Positions 17,697 to 26,257 of a stretch of DNA of 64,000 bases are shown in pieces. Origin of the DNA: Cyclobacteriaceae bacterium. Lineage in GTDB: Bacteria > Bacteroidota > Bacteroidia > Cytophagales > Cyclobacteriaceae. The stretch covers positions 186,001 through 250,000 of the forward strand of contig JANQPQ010000044.1 in the NCBI GenBank assembly GCA_028285445.1, read 5' to 3'. Position 1 is the first letter of the stretch. Each line of letters begins with the position of its first letter. The position numbers and the translations under genes were made by a program. The notes beneath the pieces are model-generated. The model did not search any database and was not told the origin of the DNA. It saw only the letters and a list, made by a program, of their open reading frames with translations.

Positions 17697-18335
17697 TCAT
17701 GATCCGGACTCATGAAGGCTTCTGACCGCAACCAAAGTGGCGTTTCCGAAAATCCCATAGTTCTCTTCGGCAAAATACCCTGGAGTATTTTCATTTACTC
17801 TTTCCTGGAATTTTTTTAACGCCAGGTAGGTCTTCATTCTCTCTCCATCAACGGCGCCATCATAGTATTCCAACTCTTTTAATATTTGTTGAATAATGCG
17901 ATAAGTGCTGGCTGCATCATCATCAATTCGAGTGTTAATATTTCTGCGCGGCTTATTGAGCATAATTTTCTTTATGAGGAATAGCTTATACGTGTAGTGA
18001 GATTGCTGCTCTTTAAAGTCAGAGACATCTGCAAGTAATGCCTTCACGCTATCCTCGGCCTGCGATCTTGTTATGGCTCGAGGAAAGTAGGCTGCTGACA
18101 TCGCACTCAACGTAGAAGTACTAACGCTGGCATCCAGCTGACCGCGTAAATCACTGGCTTCCTTTTCGGCAACAGTGCAATCTGACTGCGTGCTGCCTTT
18201 GTTTTCCCCCTCTTCCGACTTAAAAATACCTGAAGATGCGAGGGTTCCAAAAATGGATGTGGCAGCCGTTATGGCCGCAATAATTATAGCTTGCTTGTGA
18301 TTTAGCTTGGCTATTCTCTCTGCTTGCTCTGCCAT
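17697..18335 (-). CDS. membrane-anchored protein with peptidoglycan-binding-like C-terminus
   Basis: 212 residues. A single N-terminal membrane segment (about 15-36, QAIIIAAITAATSIFGTLAS) is followed by a Ser/Glu-rich linker and a helical middle. The last 65 residues match the pattern of peptidoglycan-binding domain 1: ILKELEYYDGAVDGERMKTYLALKKFQ, then YGIFGNATLVAVRSL, which mirrors the family's LGYYDGxVDGxxGxxT...FQ and GxxGxxT layout. The match is divergent. A role in cell-wall attachment is inference. It lies 54 bp upstream of, and in the same direction as, no close partner; the cyanophycinase-like gene is 55 bp further up. Confidence 0.6.
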   Translation of the reverse strand: MAEQAERIAKLNHKQAIIIAAITAATSIFGTLASSGIFKSEEGENKGSTQSDCTVAEKEASDLRGQLDASVSTSTLSAMSAAYFPRAITRSQAEDSVKALLADVSDFKEQQSHYTYKLFLIKKIMLNKPRRNINTRIDDDAASTYRIIQQILKELEYYDGAVDGERMKTYLALKKFQERVNENTPGYFAEENYGIFGNATLVAVRSLHESGS

Positions 18336-18389
18336 TCTAAAAGGGATTTAAAGTGGTGTATTTCTTAGACTGCTTTCCCCTTGGAATAT

Positions 18390-19301
18390 TTACTCTAGTT
18401 GTCGGCCGCCGCCCCTCCAGTGAATTACCTCTCTATTTACAAAGTTATAACGGTCTCCTGGCCCTAGTAGGAAGAATCTACCTCCATTGTGCAATACCGG
18501 ATCTTGGTTGTACTCTGGCCACATGGATGTATCATAAATTGCCACGAAACTCTTTCCAATAACTTCAAGGGTATCGGCTTGTACTACAATGGCGGTATTC
18601 TCGTCTAAACCAATGCCAAGGAGTTCCGGTTTAGCCTCCAAAATCTCAACCAAATCGTGTTGCCTGTTTCTACGCAAAAGATGTTGATCAATGGCCACGG
18701 ATTTCATAAATGAAAAACCTTCCTGGTGATCGCCCATCATTACAGTATTGGTTTTGGTGTCTCCCCGTGCCAGGTACGATCCTTGAATAGTTGCGCCGGC
18801 AGAGCTTCCACCAATTACCCCTCCTCGCTGTAAAACCTTATTGAATTCCTCCAAAGTTCTGGTACCCATGTAAGAGTCCACAATACGCCATTGCCGTCCA
18901 CCAGTAAACCATACACCCTTTGCCTGCTGGATTGGGGCGATAAAGTCCTCCGAATTAGCTACTTCATGATCTTTGGTATGCAGCACTTTGAAGTTAGTGG
19001 CTCCCAAGCGGTTGAAGTAGTTTTCCGTCTGCCCGATCATCTCCTCAGTGATGGTATCTGCCCTTGCCGCTGGAATAACTACGATTGGTGCATCCCAGCC
19101 ACCAGCTAGCTCCATAAACCTGGCGAAAATGGTTGTATCCCTCATAGCTCCACCAACAATCACCAACGAACCACTTGCTACCGGTTCGTTACTGAATTTT
19201 ACTGGTTCTTTAACTTCCGAATCTGACTTTTGTGGTTCTGGGGGTGAGCAGGCTACGACTAGTAATACGAGGGTCAATAGCCTTAGGGCGCTTGTTATCA
19301 T
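18390..19301 (-). CDS. cyanophycinase-like peptidase S51 family lipoprotein
   Basis: 303 residues. Lipobox VVAC with C18. The peptidase S51 fold shows an N-terminal strand GSLVIVGGAM, the VWFTGGRQWR loop (130-139), and the nucleophile elbow GGSSAGA with S167. The QHLLRR segment further on supplies another family motif. S51 enzymes include cyanophycinase, which cuts cyanophycin, and alpha-aspartyl dipeptidase. Being a lipoprotein, this one probably acts on an external Asp-rich peptide rather than on an internal storage polymer. Same strand as, and 30 bp after, the GreA-like gene. Confidence 0.88.
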   Translation of the reverse strand: MITSALRLLTLVLLVVACSPPEPQKSDSEVKEPVKFSNEPVASGSLVIVGGAMRDTTIFARFMELAGGWDAPIVVIPAARADTITEEMIGQTENYFNRLGATNFKVLHTKDHEVANSEDFIAPIQQAKGVWFTGGRQWRIVDSYMGTRTLEEFNKVLQRGGVIGGSSAGATIQGSYLARGDTKTNTVMMGDHQEGFSFMKSVAIDQHLLRRNRQHDLVEILEAKPELLGIGLDENTAIVVQADTLEVIGKSFVAIYDTSMWPEYNQDPVLHNGGRFFLLGPGDRYNFVNREVIHWRGGGRQLE

Positions 19302-19331
19302 TTCTATATTAGATCATGTGGAAGCAACAAT

Positions 19332-19790
19332 TTAAGCAATTTCTAAGATGTTGATCTCCCGTCCCTGTAAAGTTATTTTGTCGCCTACCTTCTTACCTAT
19401 TAGCATCTTACCAATGGGAGATGCTCCGGATACGAGGAAGCAGGATAATTCGCCAACAGGTATTTCGCCCAGGCTTACTAACAGATAATACAACCCGCTG
19501 CTAGTTGCAACCAATGTACCAAGATCGATTTCCCTATTGGTGCCTGTTAAGCCAATGCTCTTTAAAGCTCGCAACATAGCGTTAGATTGAACTAACTGCT
19601 GGCCTAGCCGATCTTTTTCAAGTTGAATCATGGCTCTTGACGTTTCATATTTATCTCCAGCGCTGCTCTTTGTCTCACCTTGTTGATCCGCGCTGAGCTC
19701 GGCAATAGCTTGTTGTATTTCGGCTATCTGCGTGGAAACGATTTCTTGACACCGTTTGTAAACGGTTTCCTTGAATTCGGGGCTAATCAT
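19332..19790 (-). CDS. GreA/GreB family transcription factor-like protein
   Basis: 152 residues. The N-terminal half is an antiparallel coiled coil (about 1-75), rich in Gln and Glu, with acidic residues D47 and E50 near the middle, where Gre factors carry their catalytic tip. The C-terminal half is the FKBP-like domain of GreA (about 85-152), ending with the family signature ASPIGKMLIGKKVGDKI. Gre factors rescue backtracked RNA polymerase. This short Bacteroidota paralogue is often mislabelled; whether it cleaves transcripts is not known. It lies 10 bp after the glycosyltransferase gene, same strand. Confidence 0.82.
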   Translation of the reverse strand: MISPEFKETVYKRCQEIVSTQIAEIQQAIAELSADQQGETKSSAGDKYETSRAMIQLEKDRLGQQLVQSNAMLRALKSIGLTGTNREIDLGTLVATSSGLYYLLVSLGEIPVGELSCFLVSGASPIGKMLIGKKVGDKITLQGREINILEIA

Positions 19791-19799
19791 CTCTGCAAA

Positions 19800-20798
19800 C
19801 TACAAATACCAATATTCCTTTCCCATTTCCAGGCCCAAACCTGAGAGGTAAGCTTCTAGTCGCTTTCTCTCCGTCGCCCCGGGGTAAACTGCTATCAGGA
19901 GCTTCACTTGATCCAGTTGCTCAATGTCACGGTAGTGGCCGATTTCCTGATCTCTCCTTCTTGTAATTTCCTCCGCCAAATCCATCCAATGAAATGGCAC
20001 CCCATTTCCCCTCAATACTTCAGCGGCCAGGTTAGCTTTGGCATTACTCCCCCACAGTACCACATCTCCCGGGCGGTTTTCGAGCTCCAGAAATTTCTCA
20101 ATTTTCAATTTGAAAAAAGCACGTTGATTGTAATTGGAAGATGTCCTGGAGGTTCTTAGTGGGTGTTCCCGCCAAAGGAGAGTTACTGCATTAATATTTG
20201 TAATGGTAAAATTATTTTGATACCACCTGAAAACTAATTCGTAGTCTTCCGGATAAGCAGATTCTTGAAATGCATTTATCTCTAGTAGTTCACTACGCCT
20301 AGCCATCCAATTTGGGGAAGCGATCACACACTCTCGATAGATATTCTGCCATTGTTCCCCTTTCAGATTCACTTCATTCAGCCATTTCTCGTAATTCAGG
20401 TAACCATCAGATACAGGCTGATCAGCAAAATACTTTACCAATCCGGTCACAACCGTCTTAGGTGCAGCATCTTCAAGTTTGTCAACCATTTTCTCCAACC
20501 TGCCCTGGGGCATAATGTCATCAGCATCCATACGAGTTACATAATTCCCAGATGTGTTAGCAAACGCCATTGACAAGGCCGGTATTATGCCGTGACCATC
20601 GTTGCTGCAAGTTCTGATTCGTGTATCAGCCTTGATGAATTCCTTACTCACACCGATGGAATTGTCTGAGGAGTGATCATCAACTATCAGCAATTCCCAA
20701 TCTGTAAAGCTTTGTTCAACAATTGACTGGATACAAGCTCTCAAATATTGCCCAGCATTTTTCACGGGCATGATAATGGAAACCTTGGGCTTGGCCAT
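19800..20798 (-). CDS. family 2 glycosyltransferase
   Basis: 332 residues. The GT-A fold begins with VSIIMPVKNAGQYLRACIQS, has D40/D41 in LLIVDDHSSDNS, and the metal-binding DXD at D91-A-D93 in RMDADD. A C-terminal domain (about 240-332) has a Rossmann-like pattern (GDVVLWGSNAKANLAAEVL) and is not part of the usual GT2 core. The acceptor is unknown; no polysaccharide operon surrounds it. It lies 2 bp after the DUF1801 gene, so the three minus-strand genes from 21.2 to 19.3 kb are probably one operon. Confidence 0.93.
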   Translation of the reverse strand: MAKPKVSIIMPVKNAGQYLRACIQSIVEQSFTDWELLIVDDHSSDNSIGVSKEFIKADTRIRTCSNDGHGIIPALSMAFANTSGNYVTRMDADDIMPQGRLEKMVDKLEDAAPKTVVTGLVKYFADQPVSDGYLNYEKWLNEVNLKGEQWQNIYRECVIASPNWMARRSELLEINAFQESAYPEDYELVFRWYQNNFTITNINAVTLLWREHPLRTSRTSSNYNQRAFFKLKIEKFLELENRPGDVVLWGSNAKANLAAEVLRGNGVPFHWMDLAEEITRRRDQEIGHYRDIEQLDQVKLLIAVYPGATERKRLEAYLSGLGLEMGKEYWYL

Positions 20799-20800
20799 AT

Positions 20801-21178
20801 TTATTTGTAGAAGGTCAATGCCTCCTGAAAAACCTCATGAATCGTTGCCAGAGGAAGATCTTCATTAGCTTTGATAGGTAGAATACTCATCCGGGCTCTG
20901 TCTCCTCTATCAAGTGAAGGGTGTGTAATTCTGTTTCCTTCAACCATTAGTATATAGGGTTCACCGGTTTTTTTATCCGTCCACAAATAGCAGAACATTT
21001 TGCCTTTATAAGAATAGCCCGGCATGCGATACTTCCAGGTCTCCTGCATACCTTCGGTATACTGGAGGATGTAGGTTCTCAAAGCCAGCAGGCAGCCCTT
21101 AACGGGCTCCGGCTGTGTTGAGAAGTAATTGTCTATATCGCTTAAAGATGACATCTCGAGAAGCCCAACCATGCTCAA
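20801..21178 (-). CDS. DUF1801 (YdhG-like) domain protein
   Basis: 125 residues from TTG 21178; ATG codons at 21172 and 21154 are alternative starts, and the one at 21154 (MSSLSDIDNYF) best fits the family N-terminus. Family features: LRTYILQYTEGMQETWKYRMPGY (helix then the P-G-Y loop), GKMFCYLWTD, and a C-terminal helix. DUF1801 proteins are small, cytoplasmic and related to YdeI/iron-chaperone-like folds; the biochemical role is unclear. First gene of the DUF1801 - GT2 - GreA-like series. Confidence 0.85.
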   Translation of the reverse strand: MSMVGLLEMSSLSDIDNYFSTQPEPVKGCLLALRTYILQYTEGMQETWKYRMPGYSYKGKMFCYLWTDKKTGEPYILMVEGNRITHPSLDRGDRARMSILPIKANEDLPLATIHEVFQEALTFYK

Positions 21179-21241
21179 TATAGTGAAGATGCCCCAGTGT
21201 TCTGGAAATGGGGAGCATTTACATTTCTACCCGCCTCTCAC

Positions 21242-23650
21242 TTACTCATGTCTCAAGGCTCTGATTGGGTTAGCGATGGCGGCCTTAAGCGTTTGGAAAC
21301 TTACTGTCAGAAGAGCTATAACAAAAACTACCAAGCCAGGCACAACAAAAATCCACCAGGAGAGATCGATGCGATAAGCAAACGACGACAGCCAATTGTC
21401 CATTACGAACCAAGCCGCTGGCGCAGCAATAAGCATGGCAATTATCACGAGTTTAGAAAAATCTGTGGACAGCAGGGTAAGAATACTGTTGACAGAGGCG
21501 CCCATAACCTTGCGAATTCCAATTTCTTTGGTGCGCTGAACAGCAGTAAAGGTTGACAATCCAAAAAGGCCCAAACAGCCAATGAAAAGAGCTAATCCGG
21601 CGAAAATGCCAAATACTCTTCCAAATTGAGCATCAGCTTGATACTGTTGATTGAAATGGTCATCAAGGAAGAAATAATCGAATGGATTACCTGGAAAAAA
21701 CCCCTGGTAGGCATCACCTACCTTTTCAATTGTTGCAGCCAAATCATCTGTATTTACCTTTACCGAGTAGTAGTTGGAAGCTCCCGGGATCAAACGAAAG
21801 ATTAGTGGCTCATGATTAGTTTTTAGTGATTCCTGGTGGAAATTCTTCAGAACCCCAACGACCTTAAAAGTATCTCCCCAGAAATGAATTTCCTTATTGA
21901 TTATTTCTTCTATGTTGTTAAACCCAATGTGATTAGCTGCAGCTTCATTGAAAAGCACGGCTCCCCTGTCCGTAGAGACATCAATCGAAAAGTTTCTCCC
22001 TTCCGCCATTGCCAAATCAAATGATTCAACATAATCATAGTCAACTCCTACAATTCTGAATTGTTTAGACTGGCCTGCATCCTGCGAAAGCAGTCTTATT
22101 CCTCCTGCATTCCAATCGGGTTGGCTGCCAGGAACAGCGGTGGAAGCTGTTACGCTTTCAATATCGGCTTCTCTTTCAAGTTCTACATTAAATGCCTCCA
22201 ATTGATTGGTGTAAGTACTATCGGTCACCCGCGGGCCCATAACCACTAATGTTTGCTCGATATTCACTCCGAGGTCTTGGGCATTCATGTATTGCATTTG
22301 TTGGTAAACCGTGTAAGTACCAATCATTAGCACCATGGTAATTAAGAACTGTGCTACCACCAATCCTTTGCGGAGGGAATTGCCTTTGGCGCTTGTGGCC
22401 AGCTTACCTTTAAGTACCGATACAGGTCTAAACCCGGAGAGAACGAATGCTGGATAAAGTCCGGCCAAGAGTGCTCCCAATAATATTGCGAGCCCAAATG
22501 GTAACACCAACGACAAGTCCGTTACAATGGCAGCAATTGTTATACTGGCGCCGGCGATAGCATTGAATTGGGGTAGTAACACGGCCACCAGCAAAAATGC
22601 CATTACTACTGAGATCATATTTAGGAAAATTGATTCCAGCAGAAACTGACCGATCAACTGACCCCTGTATGAGCCCATAACTTTGCGAATTCCAATTTCC
22701 CGAGCTCGATCAAGCGACTTCGAAGTACTGAGGTTGATATAGTTTACCCATGCCAATACCAGTATAAATGCTCCGATTAACCCGAGGAAATTAGCAGTCT
22801 GCCTGTCGCCATTGGCTTTGAATTCGTACATAAAATCCGAATCGAGATGGATGTTTGCGATAGGCTGAAAGTTGAAATCGATGTTGGCATTAAACTGCTC
22901 AATAGATTCCGCGAATTTTTCTTCAATAAAAGGGGGGAGTTTCTCTTTGAGCACTTCCGGGCTACTACCTGGAGTCAATTTTATGTAAGTATAGAAACCA
23001 TCCCACTCCCAACTAGTCCTGGCCCCTTCATTGGTAAATTCCACGTAAGTTTCAAAAGAGAGCAGAATGTCAGGATTCATGTGTGAGTTTGAAGGGAAGT
23101 CTTCATAGACCCCGGTAACTTCGTATTCGCTTCTTCCATTTTGAGTTAATGTTTTCCCGACTGGATCTTCATCACCGAAATACCTCCTGGCAGCTGATTG
23201 CGAGAGCGCTAATGTGAACGGCCTTGTAAGTACTTCTTCAGCATTTCCTTGCAGTAGCTCAACCCCAAAAAAGTTGAAGAAAGACTCTGAAGCATAAAAA
23301 ATATTTTTTTCTCTGAATGAGGCCTCTCCTCTCGCCAGCACGGTATTTGAATCGTGCATTTTAACGAATTCCTCCACTTCCGGGAATGTCGCCTTCAAAT
23401 CAGGGCCAATGCCGGCACAACCGGCGGCCCACTGGGTAGAAAGCTCACCTTCATTATATCTATTCTGTTGAACGCGATAAATCCTCTCTCCATCATGGTG
23501 GAAGTTATCGTAACTAAACTGGACCCCTACATACTGGAATATCAACAGGCTAGCAGCCATGCCAATAGAAAGGCCAATTATGTTAATGCTTGAAAAGATC
23601 TTATTCTTGGTGAGGTTTCTTGTTGCAATTAGGAAATAACTCCTGATCAT
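21242..23650 (-). CDS. MacB/FtsX-type ABC transporter permease
   Basis: 802 residues with the duplicated architecture typical of Bacteroidota: an N-terminal helix, a MacB_PCD periplasmic domain (about 45-245), an FtsX block of three helices (about 285-410), a fourth helix near 430, a second periplasmic domain (about 450-640) and a second FtsX block (about 680-800). The two FtsX cores carry the repeated signature REIGIRKVMG / KEIGIRKVMG. No ATPase gene is adjacent. Such proteins probably pair with an ABC ATPase encoded elsewhere and work by mechanotransmission across the envelope. Stand-alone gene. Confidence 0.92.
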   Translation of the reverse strand: MIRSYFLIATRNLTKNKIFSSINIIGLSIGMAASLLIFQYVGVQFSYDNFHHDGERIYRVQQNRYNEGELSTQWAAGCAGIGPDLKATFPEVEEFVKMHDSNTVLARGEASFREKNIFYASESFFNFFGVELLQGNAEEVLTRPFTLALSQSAARRYFGDEDPVGKTLTQNGRSEYEVTGVYEDFPSNSHMNPDILLSFETYVEFTNEGARTSWEWDGFYTYIKLTPGSSPEVLKEKLPPFIEEKFAESIEQFNANIDFNFQPIANIHLDSDFMYEFKANGDRQTANFLGLIGAFILVLAWVNYINLSTSKSLDRAREIGIRKVMGSYRGQLIGQFLLESIFLNMISVVMAFLLVAVLLPQFNAIAGASITIAAIVTDLSLVLPFGLAILLGALLAGLYPAFVLSGFRPVSVLKGKLATSAKGNSLRKGLVVAQFLITMVLMIGTYTVYQQMQYMNAQDLGVNIEQTLVVMGPRVTDSTYTNQLEAFNVELEREADIESVTASTAVPGSQPDWNAGGIRLLSQDAGQSKQFRIVGVDYDYVESFDLAMAEGRNFSIDVSTDRGAVLFNEAAANHIGFNNIEEIINKEIHFWGDTFKVVGVLKNFHQESLKTNHEPLIFRLIPGASNYYSVKVNTDDLAATIEKVGDAYQGFFPGNPFDYFFLDDHFNQQYQADAQFGRVFGIFAGLALFIGCLGLFGLSTFTAVQRTKEIGIRKVMGASVNSILTLLSTDFSKLVIIAMLIAAPAAWFVMDNWLSSFAYRIDLSWWIFVVPGLVVFVIALLTVSFQTLKAAIANPIRALRHE

Positions 23651-23801
23651 ATTGGTTGGGTTTTTGACTTACCTAAGGGATACTCGGCATTCTTAGAAAA
23701 GTTTCAGGTCTAAAGTAGTTTTTATCCAGGGCCTTAGTGGTATGCAACCTAAGGCTGTAGTAATCGGTCTTTAGACTATCAAAAGGTAAACCTGAAAGGA
23801 A

Positions 23802-24851
23802 ATGAAATTTAAAACGGTAATGGTGGCGATTTTAGTAGCCGCCACAGCAGTTGCAAATGCCACTGAAACTGAGCGAATTAATAAAGAATTCAAGGTAAAA
23901 ACAGGTGATAATTTAAAGCTTGATCTGGAAGGAGTGAAAGGAGAAGTTGATATAGAAGGCTGGGATCAGGATGTGGTTAAGTTGGAAGGTGACTGGATTG
24001 GCGACTGCGAACTTGAAATAGATCAAAGTTCGGATCAAGTACTGGTTTACGCCCCCTGTGGTTCAACTAACTACAATCGGAGAGATCAGCGCAGGAACCG
24101 CATCAACCTCAAGGTAAAGGTTCCCAAAAAGTTTATTGTCGATTTAGATTCCTACACGGAAACCAATGTTTCTAACATGGATGGTGAAGTCAATCTTGGG
24201 GTTGGCAATGCTTCCGTAGACATAAATAACGTGACAGCCAGGGCAGACATCTCCGCGGCCAACGGCCGGATCAATGTAAGGAACTCTAAGCTTGATGGTG
24301 GGCTTTCTAATACTAATGGCCGGTTAACCGTGCAGTCTTCAGAAGTAATGGGAGATGTTGAAAGTACAAACGCAAATATGTCGCTGGACGCCGCCCCTGA
24401 AGGGCTCCGATTAGCCTCCACCAATGGTAATATTAGGCTAGAAGAAGCCTCAGGAACTGTACGCGCACACACTACTAACGGAAATGTTGAGGTTGGCAGG
24501 TTAGATGGAGATATTAAGGCCCGAACTACTAACGGGGGCGTACGATTCGAGATGGTTGGCGATTCTGACGCCGGCGATCATGGTATAGATATTACCACAA
24601 CCAATGGCTCAGTAGAGATAACCATTCCAGCAGACTTCGATATGCGATTTGATATTCATGTTACCGCCAGCGACAACAATCGCCGAAGAGAGCGTTATGA
24701 GATTCGTTCTGATTTCGATCTTAAAATTGAGGAGAAGGATTACAGAGGTGGCGAAAGCTATGACGTCTACGGGGAAGGCGTTATTGGAAAAGGAACCCAC
24801 GTGGTCAATATCAGTACCACCAACGGAAACGTCATAATCAAGAAAAAATAA
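23802..24851 (+). CDS. DUF4097-like secreted adhesin/solenoid protein
   Basis: 349 residues with a signal peptide ending VANA (about 20). The main part is a repetitive beta-solenoid in which each turn carries a (T/N/A)-N-G-(R/N/G/S)-hydrophobic-x-hydrophobic motif: AANGRINV, NTNGRLTV, STNANMSL, STNGNIRL, TTNGNVEV, TTNGGVRF, TTNGSVEI and, at the C-terminus, TTNGNVII. This is the DUF4097/putative adhesin pattern, seen next to sigma/anti-sigma genes and in LiaX-type envelope-stress proteins. A second, more divergent copy lies at 38941. The gene is monocistronic. Confidence 0.85.
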   Translation: MKFKTVMVAILVAATAVANATETERINKEFKVKTGDNLKLDLEGVKGEVDIEGWDQDVVKLEGDWIGDCELEIDQSSDQVLVYAPCGSTNYNRRDQRRNRINLKVKVPKKFIVDLDSYTETNVSNMDGEVNLGVGNASVDINNVTARADISAANGRINVRNSKLDGGLSNTNGRLTVQSSEVMGDVESTNANMSLDAAPEGLRLASTNGNIRLEEASGTVRAHTTNGNVEVGRLDGDIKARTTNGGVRFEMVGDSDAGDHGIDITTTNGSVEITIPADFDMRFDIHVTASDNNRRRERYEIRSDFDLKIEEKDYRGGESYDVYGEGVIGKGTHVVNISTTNGNVIIKKK

Positions 24852-24882
24852 ACACTACTATTTAATACTGGAGTTTTTATTT

Positions 24883-24917
24883 AGGCGTACTTTGCCATGA
24901 GCAGGGGCGCCTTTTTT
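24883..24917 (+). terminator. probable terminator of the DUF4097-like gene
   Basis: AGGCG (24883-24887) pairs with CGCCT (24908-24912) across a 20-nt loop, followed by TTTTTT. The stem is short. Its position, 32 bp after the stop, overlaps an upstream in-frame ATG (24897) of the next gene and argues for the later start at 24924. Confidence 0.4.
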
Positions 24918-24923
24918 ATTAAG

Positions 24924-25721
24924 ATGATTTTACGAACAACTTCAAAATTATCGCTCTCAGTTTTAGTGATACTGTTGGCTTGCCACGGAACGTGGGCTCA
25001 ATCACTAAAAATCCGTAAACTAATTGTAGATAATGAGATGGTATTGCTGGCCAGGAATACTTTGCCCTGTCCGTTGGTAGTAACAGCCAAATCAGATACT
25101 TTCTCAGTTGACACGCGTATATTGATACTTCCAGATAGCCTGGAGAAAAAAATTGCGGGTTTTCCCAAAGGCAACCTCACCGACTCAACCGATATCAATA
25201 AATATGTCTCTTTTTCAGCCAAGCTGGGTGATCCCAATGCCAGGCATGATAAGAGCTTCAGGTATCAACTCCCATTCGAAAAGAAGAAAAGCTATGAGCT
25301 AATCCAGGGTTTCAAAGGAAAATTTTCTCACTCTAGCACCAGATCTAAATATGCGCTGGATTTCAAAATGCCCATTGGTGAGCCCGTAACAGCAGCCCGG
25401 GATGGAGTGGTCTGTTGGATTGATCAAAAATTCAATGAAGGAGGCAATGATCGCTCCTTAATCAATAAAGCCAATCGTGTGGTAATTTACCATGATGACG
25501 GCACGCTGGCTAGCTATGTTCACATTCGCCATGAAGGTGCATTGGTAGAGGTTGGCGACGTAGTGGAAAGAGGTGACCTTGTAGCGCTCAGTGGAAATGT
25601 TGGATTTAGCACCACGCCTCACTTGCATTTTGTGGTGAGGAGTGGTGAAGTTGCCGTTAAGATTAAATTTAAAGAAACGGGCAAACTTAAATCCGGCAGA
25701 TACTACCAGCGGGAAGACTAG
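24924..25721 (+). CDS. M23 family metallopeptidase (LytM-type)
   Basis: From ATG 24924 the protein has 265 residues and a good signal peptide (MILRTTSKLSLSVLVILL to TWAQ). Another ATG at 24897 would add nine residues lying inside a candidate terminator, so it is less likely. The N-terminal half is strand-rich and unassigned. The M23 domain (about 130-255) shows H in KFSHSSTRSKYALDF (first zinc His and Asp), AARDGVV, and the HLHF pair at the end. It resembles the YALDF-type M23 subgroup. Expected role: cutting peptidoglycan crosslinks or a related peptide in the periplasm. The 3' end overlaps the convergent NTF2-like gene by 4 bp. Confidence 0.88.
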   Translation: MILRTTSKLSLSVLVILLACHGTWAQSLKIRKLIVDNEMVLLARNTLPCPLVVTAKSDTFSVDTRILILPDSLEKKIAGFPKGNLTDSTDINKYVSFSAKLGDPNARHDKSFRYQLPFEKKKSYELIQGFKGKFSHSSTRSKYALDFKMPIGEPVTAARDGVVCWIDQKFNEGGNDRSLINKANRVVIYHDDGTLASYVHIRHEGALVEVGDVVERGDLVALSGNVGFSTTPHLHFVVRSGEVAVKIKFKETGKLKSGRYYQRED

Positions 25722-26086
25722 CCCATTGGTGTATAGAAAAATTGTTCAGAAACAATCTTCCCATCTTTTACACCAAATACTGCAACCTCCTCAATCTGGG
25801 CTCTTCCCATTCCTTTAAAGGTTACGTCGTTTTTCATTATTACTGAAAAGAAATCGCCCGCTACAATAGGGTCCGAGGTTTCAGCGCTGTGAACTTCTTC
25901 GGCCATTTCTGCCCACTGCTGGCCCTTTTGCTTTATACCTTCCATTCCTTCTACGCGAGCTTGCCAAGGGCCACCCTCGGGCTCAATACTAATGGCATCC
26001 TGCGAGTATAATTCGTTCTGTGCTTCGTCGTACTTTCCTGATCGACACAATTCAACTAGTCTGTTTGCTACTTCTTGGGTGTTCAT
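25718..26086 (-). CDS. SnoaL/NTF2-like domain protein
   Basis: 122 residues, no signal peptide. An N-terminal helix (VANRLVELCRSGKYDEAQNELY), the strand YSQDAISIEPEGG, and the final strands VKDGKIVSEQFFYT give the cone-shaped NTF2-like fold of the SnoaL family. The family contains small cyclases, isomerases and non-catalytic ligand binders; the ligand here cannot be told. Convergent with the M23 gene, with a 4-bp overlap of stop codons. Confidence 0.85.
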   Translation of the reverse strand: MNTQEVANRLVELCRSGKYDEAQNELYSQDAISIEPEGGPWQARVEGMEGIKQKGQQWAEMAEEVHSAETSDPIVAGDFFSVIMKNDVTFKGMGRAQIEEVAVFGVKDGKIVSEQFFYTPMG

Positions 26087-26257
26087 TGTAATTGGTTTAA
26101 GATTAACTACTTACTTCTATTTTAGGACGAACAATTTAAGCTTTTGGAGACAGATACTAAAGCCTTCTTTACAATATCCCCCGCTTTGGGAATCATTCTT
26201 TGCTAAATTGGCTTTTGAGCATAGATATAATAATTTGGATCACTATTTGGAAACGAA

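Noticed and set aside
24897-24923. Upstream ATG of the M23 peptidase
   Set aside because: These codons fall inside a candidate terminator of the preceding gene, and the signal peptide begins naturally at ATG 24924.
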